64,000 bases of DNA. Source: Struthio camelus (lineage: Eukaryota; Chordata; Aves; Struthioniformes; Struthionidae). The position numbers and the translations under genes were made by a program. Location: the NCBI RefSeq assembly GCF_040807025.1, contig NC_090942.1, forward strand, positions 194,550,247-194,614,246. Direction: 5' to 3'. This document shows positions 1-11,345 of this stretch, piece after piece. Under the pieces are notes generated by a model. It searched no databases, was not told the origin of the DNA, and was given only the letters and a program-made list of their open reading frames with translations. How positions within the stretch are numbered: position 1 is the stretch's first letter; the number at the start of each line of letters is the position of its first letter.

Positions 1-238
1 ACCTTTATTTTAAAACCTAAATCATCCTTCTTTCAAAGAAAAATACAGTACAAAAATCCCAAACAAAAATAATGGCCAACAACTTCTCTATATTTATATA
101 ATGTGAAGGAATTCACTTAAAAGGTATGGATACTTCCTTTGACGACTTACAGGCCCGCAGCCTTTTTCTATAAAGACATGTATTTGTAACACAGAAAAGC
201 CCCTGTTATGCAGCAAAGAAAAAGTAATTCTTAAAGTC

Positions 239-261
239 ATTTGCACAAATTTTGTGCAAAT
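239..261. repeat. Perfect 11-bp inverted repeat with one-base centre
   Basis: The arm atttgcacaaa at 239-249 is followed by one t and its exact reverse complement tttgtgcaaat at 251-261. Each arm contains an octamer-like ATTTGCA and a TTGCACAA core. It lies in a COG6 intron. Confidence 0.7.
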
Positions 262-344
262 CTCTTAATTATACAGGAAATAGCAACCGGTCAGTCACCA
301 ATTACTCACTGGCACTGCATTACTGGAACACAAAGCTGGAGGGA

Positions 345-555
345 ACCACAGAATAGTTAGGGTCGGAGGGTACCTCTGGAGATCATGTAGCTTTCTCAAG
401 CAAGGTCAGCTAAAGCAGGTTGCCCATGACCGTGTCAAGTGGGGTTTTTAGTAACTCCAAGCATGGAAACTTTACAACCCCTCTGGGCAACCTGTTCCAG
501 TGTTCAACCACCCTCATAGTAAAGAAGTGTTTTCTTGTGTTCAAGTGGAAGTAAG
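345..555 (-). mobile_element. CR1 LINE 3'-end fragment, minus orientation
   Basis: The plus strand reads as the reverse complement of the CR1 3' end: gaggtacctctggagatca-type sequence, then ggttgcccatgaccgtgtca, then ctgggcaacctgttccagtg. Translated on the minus strand it gives the CR1 ORF2 tail, including EHWNRLPRGVV and LDTVMGNLL. Only the last 200 or so bases survive, the usual 5' truncation. Homology fades past 555, so that edge is approximate. This is the least decayed transposon in the window and one reason to call the genome avian. Confidence 0.9.
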
Positions 556-1035
556 GGAAAAAATTAAGTTCAGAGATAACTGGAAGAATCCTATATATCT
601 TGATTAATACCAACAAGCTATTCCAAATATTTCTAAAAACTTAAGTCCAAGAAACAAAACATATTGATGTTTTCGGAATTCTGATCTGATGTACATCCTT
701 ATCTCTTATAAAACCATATAACTTATACTGTCAACTGGCATCAGGTAGAACACATCCGTATTCGGCACACTGTACCACTATAACATATTCTCTTCCCTAA
801 ACAGTCATGTTTATGACAGCAAGCACTAACGCATATTCTTAGCTTTCCGTGTCTTCTGGTAATAAACTAACAGTTCAACTCCAATTAAGCCACAAACAAG
901 GACAATGTCAAAAATAAAAGCACAAATAAAAAAGCAAAGTCATTACTCAAAAATAAGAAAGGCAGAACCTGATCTAAAATCAAATTACACCAGCATGGTC
1001 ATGTCTTTAAGAAATAAATAAGGTAGCATACATAC

Positions 1036-1094
1036 TTTTCTGCTTGGAGTTTCGTTGTTTTCACTATCAAGTCCTGGGTTTGTTCCTTTGCTGC
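1036..1094 (-). CDS. COG6: COG6 coding exon 4
   Basis: The exon is 59 bases, entering in phase 0 and leaving in phase 2. The acceptor is gttctag|GCAGCA and the donor GAAAA|gtatgt. It encodes [19 protein letters not shown] plus two bases of the next codon, matching the family right after exon 3. The next expected coding segment, around LEIRAQVADAF, was not found between 1 and 1035, so it lies beyond the window edge. Confidence 0.93.
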
Positions 1095-4000
1095 CTAGAA
1101 CATGATTAGCATTGTAAGTACAAGAAACAAGTGTACCAAATGTATTACACAACCTTTAAAAGTATGTAATACTTTTGTGGCTTTCTCAGCTGAAACAGTG
1201 TACTCTCGGAAATAGATGGCTTTTTGCAATACGTATTCACTAAGCCTCCCAGCTTTCAGGCATGAAAGAAAATCCCTAATTAATGTCCTTATCCATATAT
1301 ATTTTTATCTTTACATAGATTTATATATGCACATAATTAATATTTAATTCCGATATAGTTAACATAAACATGTTACATAAATAGTACAAATAGTTCTCAC
1401 TATTTTGTCTGTCCATCAATTGTAAATTCTTTGCTGTTACAAATGAGAAGTGAGAAAAGTTTATCTGGATGTCAAACTGCCAGTGTCTGCCCAGACATAT
1501 TAGACAACATGAATACAGCTGTGCTTCTCAGCTATACTCAGCCCTATTGCCCAAGCAGCTTACAGCTCTGTTAAGCCTAAGTGCAATACACTCAAAAAGG
1601 CCCAGTGCTAGCCCATCCCTAGAGCTCAGCTCTAAATGCTCAATGATGACAACACAAGGAAATCCATGTAGAAACAATTCTGCTGCAGACAGCAGTCGCA
1701 TGACTATAAGGATTGCTGTAACTGAAGTTAAAAGAGTTCAGAAATACGTTTCTCAGCAAGCACATCATAGAGATCTGGAATTGTTTTTCTCCCACAGGAC
1801 ACCACTAGTGATGTTTCAGGGAGAAAAAGAAGGAAATTAAACACGTACACACACACACACACACACACACGTACACACACGTACACACACACACACAAAT
1901 CCTGAAATCAAAATGCATTCAGTATGGAAGAATACTGCAAGAGAAGAGGGTAGGAAAGAGCTATAAAGGTACTCTTGGTGAATAATCTCAAGACTGAAGC
2001 CAAGCTGTGTTTAATACGGCTAAATTATTGTCTTAGCCAAAACCAAACAAGTCAGCCTTGGAACCTCTGAAAGGTCTAACGCAAGCATAGTCACACACTG
2101 ATTCATTCTAGCCCTTTCTACTTGCCACATTACAGTAGGTATAAAGCAAAAGCAGTTAAGCTACAGGAACACCTTGAAAGGTGAAAACAGGACTGGAAAC
2201 TATGTAAATATGACTTCACTCAGAGGAAGCCCGAGTATTCCGTAAATATAATAAGCAAGTACTGCTGAAGTGCAAATTGCTGAATTTTCTAAAGGAAACT
2301 ATAACAGAGTGGCATATAAGACTTGACAGAATTTACTGAAGATTTAGCAACTTCAGAATCATTTAAAGATATCCTTAAACTTTTTATATTTTATATATAT
2401 TTACACTTTAAAGGCTTATAATATACGTTGACTTTTAATGCGTCAGCCTAGAGGACGGGGGTTCACCATTCAGCAATACCTTTCACTTAAAAAGCCAAAA
2501 ACAGAGAGAAGACCAATAAAGAACTACAGCTTTCTATATAACAAAAAAGACCATTACAACTAAAGACTGGACCTGGACTATTTTGTGAAGAAATCCACTA
2601 ATTTCAGGTATTTTTTTCCCTTTAAGATTTGCAGATTTTAATAAACCGAAACAGATGGAAGAAGAAATTTGCTTTCTTTCCAAACAAGAGCTCTCCAGAT
2701 TTCCTTTCTGGATAGAAATACTAATTATTAAGGAGACTACTAACAGCCAGATAGCAGAAAAGAAGGAAAAGCAATTTTTCTGGCTAGATACATCAATAAC
2801 CATTTTTTATTTACATGCATCCAAAACCAGGTCAGATACATTACATCGTAGAATAGCAGCACTAGGAGCCTACAATCCAAGCAAAACAGGATAGCTGGCA
2901 GAAAAGAGTCAGACTTGCCAGAAAATCAGAAAGTTGATATTTGCTATTCTACTTCTGGATCCAAAACAAAAATATTTCTCTTCTCCACCTCAGTATACTA
3001 ATTACAACTTTCATTATCTTTGACAGGGATAAAGCAGGGTTAAAATTGTAATGCTTGCCTTCTTCTCTTCCATTCAACCATCACACACACTAAGTCACTG
3101 TTCTGGACCAGTACCTATCTGTTTGTATTGAATAACGTTATAAACTTACAAAATTTAAAATGGAAACGCTTTTAGACTAAGAGAAATATATAGACCTTTT
3201 TGTATCTTGCCTTTGCTCTACTGTTCTTATTACACTTCTCTGCCTTATGTGCAATATTCCTTTCTCTATCTCGCATTTGCTCTTCTCTTGCAGTACAGTG
3301 TTTTACTCAGCTTGAGCACATGCCATCTTGATGTTCTCTTACAGACAAAGTACTAGAGCACTTGACAACTGAGTTTGCTAGTTCATGAACTCATTAACTT
3401 ATCTTACATTCATACAGACAAGTAAAACAGGTTGAAGAGAGAAAAGTCAGAGTTGTAGAGGGCTCAAGAAGAAACCTTCTGTGAGGAAGAGAACAAAACT
3501 ACTCACTGATTTTAACAGAAAAATGAATCACTGCACGGTGGCCCTATTTACTCTGAAAAAGATATGATAGCTTCATTACATAATCTAAAGACAGAAAAGA
3601 ATAAAAACCTGCATGGACACTTGACTCATTTCCACATCTGAGAGTTTAACCAAACAGTGCCTACACTGCACCAAATTCATATCCAGACCAACAGTGTTCC
3701 AGGAGACCTGAGACCTCAGAGGTGCATTACCTTTCGGAAGGTGTACCTTCCAAAAATGGAAAATCAAGTGGTGCAGTGAGCTAGACTGTAGGTATATTTC
3801 TTCTCTCACACTTTCTGCAGAAAGCTCATGAAACTAGGAGCTTTCTCAAGGGAATTATATACAACGTTTATGAAGCCTATTCATCTAAACACCTTTAAAT
3901 ACACAGTAGAAGAGGGAGAAAGCAACTGTTTGCACAGGAGTTTTTAGAGAAGAACTCTCACTCACATACTACAATTCACGTGCTATGCTCAGAACAGATT

Positions 4001-5967
4001 TGGTTCGGCAAAACATCTACACTTCGGCCTAGATGCGACTATCCATAATCCTTTTAAACTCATCATTGGATCGAGTATTAAACTCATACACTAAAATCAG
4101 GCCAGATGTAGTAATGTTATAAAGCACAACCTTTATCCTCTAGTATATTATGGATTCAGGATTATTATGAAACAAACTTATTTTTGTAGCACCTCAACAT
4201 CTTGAGACATAGTTATGAAACAAAATCAACAGGATCAAGACTGCACATTACATTTGTCTCACTCTTTGAATTATAATACTTTCTCACAAATATAGCTGAG
4301 ATATTTATGTGAACATTTAACTCAACAGTTGTAGTCAATGCCACAGACAATTTTGAAATCAAAATACAGAAACATAGCTAACCTCTTCATCTCACAGACA
4401 TCCTAGTTAATGAAATAGTTTCTCTCCATGAAAACACTAGTGGATATTGCATTGATATTCTCAGAAAGGTTTATTACTATCTGCTGAATTGGAAGTAGGA
4501 GCAAAGGAAAATAATTTGCTCAATATAATTTCTAAACAAGTAAAAAGAAAAATATTAAAGTAATAATAATAGCTATACTTTGAAAACATTTCAGTTGCAC
4601 TGTTAAACTTCCGAAATAATTGTTTAGCCTGTTAAAAGAAAGCAGTTACACTTCAAAAGGAAAAAATGGAACACACATATATTACCTTCAAACGACTGGA
4701 CATATCTTCACAACAGCTGCTCATTGCTTGCACATCTTCATTTATACTCTCAAGCTCCTAAGCAGATTCAAACAACAAACAGCTGTTTTTTAAATCAGAT
4801 GTCACACTGGGGCCCAGCTTCATCCCACCAAAATAAGATGTCTGAGTTGGGAGGAACACACAGCGGACCAGAAGTACCTCTACAGATCAGTGTTCAAAAG
4901 GGATTTTTTTTTTATTTGTTTGAAATATCACCTTTCTCTGAGCAAGATTTTGATCACAGGGTACAATTTCTGAAATAGTTTTACTGTAAAAGTACGTTTG
5001 TCCTGGAAAATCAAAACATCCCTAAATCCTTAAAAAAAAAAAAAAAACCACACACATACACTTTAAGTAGTAGCAGCATTCTTGTGAGACAACTGATAAA
5101 ACTGTAAAAACAATACCTCTTTAACTTGCTTAAATATGTGGACAAACTCTTCATTTATGGCTAAGCTTCGACGTTCAATGTCTCCACGCAAGTTTCTTCG
5201 GGTGCGTAAACTGTTCTCAAAAAAAAAGGTCGAGAGAGCCTTGAGAGCTTCCAGCATTTCCTGAGAAATAAAGAAAGAGCCGAAATTTCCATTCGGTTAC
5301 AAAGGCGAACGTTACATACAACTAACGCAATTTGTGGTTTTAAAGAAAAGAAACCACCAAAACACGCTCCAGCTCGGTTGCTAAATAACTAAAATAAAGG
5401 CTGAGGTCCTTCTTCTTCTTCTCCTATGTCGTGACGCACGACTCTTGCCTATTATTTTTACATGCCGGCTTTAAGCAGATTATATTTGGTTAGAGGGCGA
5501 CCTGTCCACCTGCTGCAACACATCTAAACGGGGGAAGAGCTCCCGAAGCGCCCGCGGAGCTCAGCGCCATGAACCTGCCGCTGGCGGCAGGAGGACCAGC
5601 AGATGTGGCCTGCTGCGCCCCTGGAGAAGGGAAAAAACGAGCCGCGTTTCTAATTCAGGCGCCGCAAAAGCCCGTGCCCGGGAACTGAGGGCACGGCCGG
5701 GCTCCTTTCTCAGGCTCAAAGGGGAGGCGGAGGCCCCCGCCCGCCCAGCCGACCCCGGGAACGCGCTCCCCGCCGGGCAGGCCCCGCAGCCCGGCCCGCC
5801 CCCACCTTGTCGTTGTCCAGCCGAGTCTCCAGGATCTTGTTGAGCTTGCGGGAGAGCGGGTTGCTGCCGGGGGCAGCCGGCCCCACCACACCGCCGGGGA
5901 GACCCCCCTGCGGCGCGGTGGTGGTGGCGGCGGCAGGCGGCGGCGGCGGCGCGGCGGTGTCGGCCAT
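1036..5967 (-). CDS. COG6: COG6, conserved oligomeric Golgi complex subunit 6 (first four coding exons, partial)
   Basis: COG6 belongs to lobe B (COG5-8) of the COG complex, which tethers vesicles in retrograde transport within the Golgi and so keeps glycosylation enzymes in place. Four exons join in frame as 5806-5967, 5117-5260, 4686-4757 and 1036-1094, all with GT-AG borders. They encode about 145 residues, against about 657 for the human protein, so roughly the first fifth is present and the rest lies left of base 1. Recognisable blocks are [19 protein letters not shown] at the end of exon 1, [20 protein letters not shown] in exon 2, a [12 protein letters not shown] stretch in exon 3 and [17 protein letters not shown] in exon 4. 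This is the N-terminal helical, coiled-coil-prone part. Introns 1-3 are phase 0 and the intron after exon 4 is phase 2. The Pro/Ala-rich first 30 residues are low complexity. Identification is from memory of the family and is very secure. Confidence 0.96.
1095..4685 (-). other. COG6: COG6 intron 3
   Basis: This is a 3.6 kb AT-rich intron between exons 3 and 4. Apart from the CA microsatellite near 1841-1897 I see only unique sequence and no other coding exon. Open frames on either strand here (for example 1469-1840 plus, 2534-2803 minus) resemble no protein I know and are probably chance. Confidence 0.85.
1841..1897. repeat. (CA)n microsatellite with interspersed GTAC units
   Basis: An alternating A-C tract is interrupted three times by cgtac, in COG6 intron 3. 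It is likely to be polymorphic in length. Confidence 0.9.
4686..4757 (-). CDS. COG6: COG6 coding exon 3
   Basis: The exon is 72 bases, 24 codons, in phase 0 at both ends. The acceptor is tgcttag|GAGCTT and the donor TTGAAG|gtaata. It encodes a short helical segment beginning [20 protein letters not shown], matching the family directly after the exon 2 product. It is too short to appear as a long open frame and was found by following the protein. Confidence 0.93.
4758..5116 (-). other. COG6: COG6 intron 2
   Basis: This is a short 359-base intron between exons 2 and 3. It contains an A-rich run near 5031-5046 and a T run near 4905-4913. Nothing else is recognisable. Confidence 0.88.
5117..5260 (-). 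CDS. COG6: COG6 coding exon 2
   Basis: The exon is 144 bases, exactly 48 codons, in phase 0 at both ends. The acceptor is tttctcag|GAAATG and the donor GAG|gtattg (weak at +5). It encodes the segment starting [18 protein letters not shown] and ending in IFKQVKE, close to the human protein as I recall it. A run of nine T on the coding strand (plus-strand A at 5219-5227) encodes three consecutive phenylalanines, and the frame is intact across it. Confidence 0.95.
5261..5805 (-). other. COG6: COG6 intron 1
   Basis: This 545-base first intron grades from AT-rich near the acceptor to GC-rich near the donor, where it is part of the promoter CpG island. No further exon is evident. Confidence 0.88.
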
Positions 5968-6180
5968 GGCGGCGGCGGCGGCCCCCCCCGGCCCTCTGCC
6001 GCCGCCCGCACCCGGCGCCGCGGCGGCGGAGCGGCTCCCCGCGGAAACGCGCTGCCGAGGCTTTGGTTCCGCCCGCGGCGGCGGCCGGGCGAGGCGGCCG
6101 CGGTGGTGGGGGGCGGGCGGAGGCCGCGGGGTGCCCTGCGCCGGGGCTGGGGTGGCCTTCAGGCCTCCCCTAACCCTTCA
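5520..6180. promoter_or_regulatory. COG6: CpG island promoter of COG6
   Basis: This is a GC-rich, CpG-dense block covering COG6 exon 1, its 5' leader and upstream flank. Upstream of the ATG in the minus-strand direction are GC boxes (plus-strand ggggcgggcgg near 6111-6121) and a GGCGGAACC motif near 6063-6071 resembling an ETS/NRF-type site. No TATA box is evident, as expected for a housekeeping gene. The start site cannot be fixed from sequence; the leader probably begins between 5990 and 6080. Confidence 0.8.
5806..5967 (-). CDS. COG6: COG6 coding exon 1 (start codon)
   Basis: The exon has 54 codons from the ATG at 5967-5965 to the donor AAG|gtgggg at 5805. The first 35 residues are Pro/Ala/Thr/Gly-rich and unlikely to be conserved; the last 19 are the well-conserved [19 protein letters not shown]. 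The ATG sits in a (GGC)n-rich context inside the CpG island. A longer open frame from 6011 is in another frame and does not give the COG6 sequence. The donor has G at +3 to +6, a weak match to consensus, but exon 2 continues the protein exactly in phase 0. Confidence 0.95.
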
Positions 6181-6735
6181 GTCCTACGGTTTTTGCTAAT
6201 AGTCCGAGATGGGGCTTGTAACTGTTCCGGTTAGTGCTGAAACCTAAATATCTGATCGCCAATGCAAGTGAAACTCTAAGGGAGATGATAAGAAAAAGGG
6301 TTCTCTTCCTGAGGACAGATGCCCACGTTTATTCCTATCTCTTGCCTTGCCCGTTTGTTTATTCGGACATGAGTTTGAACTGGGAGGCTTCTGGTTGTAG
6401 TTGCAGAGCAGCGGCGGCCGGTCTTCAGGCGGCCCTCCGAGCCCGAGTCCGTCCTGGGATCCCCGCTCCTCCCGGACGGAGTCCGGCCAAAACCCCTTTC
6501 CATAGGTCTGGGGCATCCGAGATGCTGCTGCTTTTGGTTCAGACGCAAAGAGGTGCCTGGCTGCGTGCTCAGCTGGAGCGCTGCGGATGCCGGCGGTGAC
6601 AAACGGCGTATCGAGCGTGCGGTTTTGACTGAGGGATTTCTGTGAGCTGTTCCAAAGGAGACAACATAGGTGCGTCGGTGAAGGGGAAAAGCTCATGGAA
6701 AGGAAGAGACGGTATACAGCATACAGGTGTTGCAT
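6181..6735. other. CpG-island shoulder upstream of COG6, no supported gene
   Basis: The segment is moderately GC-rich with a second CpG patch near 6410-6600. Open frames exist on both strands (6234-6599 plus; 6244-6735 and 6276-6602 minus), but they overlap each other, have no recognisable domain and are explained by the low stop frequency of GC-rich DNA. It could carry an upstream antisense transcript, as CpG promoters often do; this is inference only. Confidence 0.55.
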
Positions 6736-9700
6736 TCTCTTGTTTTAATTACATAATTAAAGGGAGGGTTCCTTTCAAAGAAAAAGTAACTTTCTCTTTC
6801 ATTTACAGGGTGTACATTTCATGCACCGTGGAAAGGTAATATAGCCATCTATTTTTTTTTTGTTTTTTATTTTTTTAATTCAGACATCAAGTACATCTGA
6901 CAAACCCAGAAAATCAGAACAACTTAGGTGGGTAGTAGAGAGTGCAATTCAACAGTCAGGCATCATCATCCTTTCAACTGCTGGAAGTTACTGATCTGAA
7001 GTTTGGGTTTGTTCAAGCGTGAAGCCTGAGACCGTATCTAATGAACTCGATGGAAGTCTTTCATGGGAAAGAGTTATTGCTGCTCTATGCTGAAGATTAA
7101 TTTCTGCATTTATGCTTCAGTGATGTCACTTAACAGCCTCTTTTTCAGAGTACTGCGACATGAGGGATCAGTGTTTCTCTTCCCCAGAGCCTGTGTTTTG
7201 ACACACGGCTTGCAAGAGCTGTCCAGTTTCCTGAGCAGAGGAGGAGATGCCACAGCCAGCTCCCGTTTAATGCTCCGTCTGTCTACACAGGACTTCACAC
7301 CCTTTGCAGTGTTCGGGTACTACTACCTCTACCTTATTCCTTTAACCTGCTTGCTGGAGACAGCTGGCCAGCAGATCGGTTTTTGTGGAAGGACAGCACA
7401 GAGGAGAGTCAAAACGGATCAAGGCACTTTTTAAGGGAAACTGGCCTGTTAGTGACGTTTTTTGGTGAGAAAAGCCCTGCAGCAAATAACACTTCCCCCT
7501 CTGCAGCTTGACTGCTTGTGTCATCTATCCATTAGTGCCCTTTCATCACACAACTCTACACAACAAGCATTCACAGCTGAGAAAAAAAAAGAAGTAAAAA
7601 TGAAATAGAAAAATTTCTAATGCACTGTCCCAGCTGGGCTGGGACCAAAAATCTAGGAAGACAGGGATCCCACCAGAAGCTTTGAAGTCATATATGCCTT
7701 TTGTATGTGATTTAAAGTCTGTTTTCGTTTGTATGGTGCTGTGTGGATCTAAAAACAAAGACTCAAGTGGTAGCTCAGTTCCTCAAGGTTTGAGGACTTT
7801 GGGTTACTCTTCTGTAAGCTATTCCTGAAAGAACTGCAAATGAATTGAGTAACATTTGATTTTATGCCCAAGAGAGAGCACTGAAACTTTGAATGTTTTT
7901 AATTCGCTTATTTTTTCTTTTGGTTTGACCGTTTGAGTCATCTCAAGAAAATGATATGATTAGAGCCCCCCTCCTGAAATCATAGCACAATGGGGACAGT
8001 GAACTGGATATTTTTCTATTCCATTTTTATTTTTTGTTTGCTTCCTCATACATATCTCGTACATAAAAGGTCAGATTTTCTGAACTGTCTTTGTAGTGCC
8101 TTGCTTCTACTCTTGGCTAGTCAGCAAGCAGGTCTTCAAGTATTTTTAGACACCTTGTTTCCCTCCTCCTTATCTTCTGTTCCTCCACCCCATTTCTCCG
8201 ACGTTATCTCCTCCTGTATGTCCTATGCTTCCAGCTAAGCTTCCAAGAGCCAAGAGCTCCCCTCTGTGTGTCAGGAACGCAGAGATGCCGTTACATTTTG
8301 CATGCAGTTACAGACATATGCAGTCACAGATGTGAGCAATTAATATTTAAGCATGTCAAGGAAATCCTGTTGTTAGAAATATTCCGTCCCAACTCTACAC
8401 TGGTTGTTGTTATCAACCAGTTTGAACAATGTTTCAAGTGCTGTTAACCTGTTGGATGAGTGGACAGAATCAAGGCACCGCTAAAAGTCAGGACATAAAC
8501 ATCTGAGCCACAAGTTTAGATAAGTCAAAACCATTGCCAAGTCTCACCAAGGAAATCATACCAGAAACATATGAGGAACCACAAAGATTTTCCTCAGTCA
8601 GTTGGTACATACATTGTCATTTGAATCATCCAGTTTTGCTTTCAGATGATCCTTGATGGGAGTGCATTTCTTCAAGAGCATGTTTCATGAGCCAGAACGC
8701 TTGTAGCCAATGTCATGCACTGGGTTGGCAGGAACCTACAGGATTTTGAAATAGCATGTGTTTATTTGTGTGTGTATTCTCTTGGGAAAAAGAGAAAAGA
8801 TAATCAAGGGAGCACATTTTAATGTCCTATATCTGAAAGAACTACTTATGTGAGGGCACCAGGGCTTAACTTTTGTTCTTCTTTTAGGCATATTAGATGC
8901 AACTACAAAAAAAGTCCCTCACTTTTTCTGATAGGGATAATATTAGCTGGCTAGATGTTTTTTTCAGATCAGTTTTGTTTTTTTTTTTTAACTCTCACAA
9001 GTGTCTCTTGCAAATGCAATGAGGTCACCGTCTAAAACTCAGCTGTTCTGCCATGGCTTGTATGTGTTTCAAAAGCCAAAGGAGGTTTTGACATGACATT
9101 CTTACCACTTTGCTTGTTCACTAACCAAGGTTTTCCTGTTAAGTCAAGTGAACGCACATTGTGGAATAGAACAATTCGGAATTTGCGAGCCTTAACTGCC
9201 AGAAGGAGCTTTGACTTCAAATATCAGTCTATCATGTAGAAATGGAAGGCAGTTTGTGTAGAGTAAGCAGTTTACTCAAGCATAGGCTCCTTTACAAAAG
9301 CTGGAGATGGCAGCAAACTACAGGTGTCAGCAAAGAAATCTCTGGTACATAGTATTTTTGTTGATTGTCTTATCTCAGTTCCTTTTTGTTTTTCTTTCTC
9401 CAGGAACAGACAGCAAAATAACTCGTGTCGTTAAGGAGCTGGTGAAAGTGTGCATAAAACCCACACTCACTACGCTACAAATAGGAACAGAATTTAGCCT
9501 GAAGAACAACTGGCATATGTTTTGTGGAATGCAACCTGCCTAAGTAGCCCAAGCTAATAATACAATCGTATTTTCAAATACATAGAGTTAGGTGTACTTT
9601 TTTGAAGGGAAAACCAAAAAGGTTTACAATAGTCACCTGGATCTGCTTCTCAGAGTGCTAGGCAAGAAGAAAACTCCCGTGGAAGGATAGGTTGGCTGGG

Positions 9701-9906
9701 GTCAGACAGAGATGTGACTTGAGCTAGTATCTCCTTACCCTGTGGCAAAAGACGAATGACAGAGCAGGACATAAAGAGAATGTTTCCTTACGCACAGAGA
9801 GGAGGAAATAGCTTTTCCTATGGGTGTAGTGATAGGCAAATGAGGGTTAGAGCGGATGATTTTGTTGTAAAAATAAATTGAAAGAGTAATAGATTAAGAA
9901 ATCTTT

Positions 9907-9966
9907 GGAGGAGGAGGAGGAGAAAGAAGGAAGGGAGGGAGGAGAAAGAGGGAGAGAGAGGAGAAA
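9907..9966 (+). repeat. Purine-rich (GGA/GAA) low-complexity tract
   Basis: About 60 bases consist almost entirely of G and A, starting as (GGA)n and degrading to GAAAG and GAGA units. Such mirror-like homopurine tracts can form triplex DNA. Confidence 0.85.
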
Positions 9967-11189
9967 CTAATGCAGAGCTTTCCTCAGAATTATGCGTGGG
10001 GAACATAGGAACAGGAAAGGTTATGAAGAGAAGTCAGGGAGGTGAAAGGGTATGTAACCAATGTCCATAACTGGTTGTATTTTCTTATAGTGTAATAATT
10101 AGAAAGAATATTGACAATGCTACTGTTACATACAGTTCACAGGCCCTGATGCTTTCAGATGCAGCAAAGAGCATCTGTAGGAAGAGCTGGCAGTAGCAAC
10201 TTGCTGCTCAGCTACCCAGTCCCTGCGAAAGTGAGAATAGCCCAGTATGTCTCCCTATAGAAGATCAGGTCTGTGAAACTCTGCTCTGCCAGGCTCTCCG
10301 CTGCATATAACATTTCCCAAGAGACAGGCATGACTGCCTTAATGTTTTTCACTAGTTTCTCTGCCATTAAATTATTCATTGACTCTCTCCAGCATTTTGA
10401 AGTCATTTTTTTGCTGTGATTGGACTAGAAAATCCATCTAATAGGCAGGAGCTCAGTAAAATGTTTCTTCAAGTCAATTAGGGTTGGATTTTTTTTGTTG
10501 GTTTGTTTCCCAAGAGAGAGAGTTATATTGTAGATATTTTTCACCAACCCAGTCACTGAGCTAACAATTTTTCAAAAGCTCAGCCAGTGTCAACCCATTT
10601 TTCAAATTAAGATATGACCCCATAAGTGATATGGCCAAAGGTCACCCTGACAGTGACCTGTAGTCAAGTAATGAAACATGTCTTTGTGCCTTGCAGCTCC
10701 AGAAGAGTGTACCATTCTGAACTTTGCAGATAACTCATGCTATTTCATTTAAGGATTTACTGTCATGCCTCACTGCCAGCAGTACTGGAGATAATATATG
10801 TGATGCTGAGTCAGCCAGCTGGTTGAGGAGCTGGAAAGTTCCTGTTTGTTATAACTCACTGAAAAGATAACACTAGCAGTACACTGTCCACTCTATTGCA
10901 TACCAAGCCCATGAAACCCTCCTATTCATCTCCTGCTAAGAAAACAACTGTTGATTTCCAAGGAAGCACTATGGCAGCAAAAAAAATAGGGTTCAGTCTA
11001 AGTACGTTTGGCTCTAGAAGTGTACAACACACAGGTCTTCTCTAAGGAAACTGAGCTCTAAACTACATGGCTGAATCCTTGGTCTCGCAAAGTCAATAGC
11101 GTTGGTCGCAACACTGTCACTCACTTCAGCGAGGGCCAAAATTTCACCTAGAAAACAAGAAACAAATGGCTTAGTGGACTGTGCCTAGA

Positions 11190-11345
11190 AGATGGAGGCA
11201 GGAGAACTAGTATCTGCTTCTGGCTGACCAGTTGCATGATCTTAATGACATTGTGTCTATGTCTCAGGTATAAAGCTTATCTTCCTTTGCATATATCTTT
11301 TAGCATGGAGATGAGAATTATAATATAGGAGATTATTATTATTAG
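11190..11345 (+). mobile_element. Possible MIR-like SINE relic
   Basis: The order of motifs resembles MIR: cttctggctgaccagttgca, then tgatctt, then tgtctatgtctcaggtataa, then a gagaattataata stretch matching the ATAATAATA tail region. Similarity is low and judged by eye. Confidence 0.3.

Larger units (their letters stand above)
1..1035 (-). other. COG6: COG6 intron 4 (partial), contains a CR1 fragment
   Basis: This sequence lies downstream of the exon 4 donor and runs off the left edge. It holds a CR1 fragment at about 345-555 and a perfect short palindrome at 239-261. No exon 5 sequence was recognised. Confidence 0.75.

Noticed and set aside
5655..6011. Minus-strand 118-codon frame overlapping COG6 exon 1
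   Set aside because: It is in a different frame from the COG6 protein; the conserved NPLSRKL segment is read only from the ATG at 5967.
5807..6199. Plus-strand 130-codon frame over COG6 exon 1
   Set aside because: Antisense to the confirmed COG6 exon 1 and composed largely of Ala/Gly/Pro from GGC repeats.
6244..6735. 163-codon minus-strand frame just upstream of COG6
   Set aside because: It is in GC-rich promoter-shoulder DNA, overlapped by frames on both strands, with no domain. An antisense or upstream non-coding transcript is possible but a protein is not supported.
9307..9543. 78-codon frame with a hydrophobic stretch (possible small membrane protein)
   Set aside because: It is intergenic with no promoter, splice or homology evidence. 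One hydrophobic run is common in T-rich chance frames.
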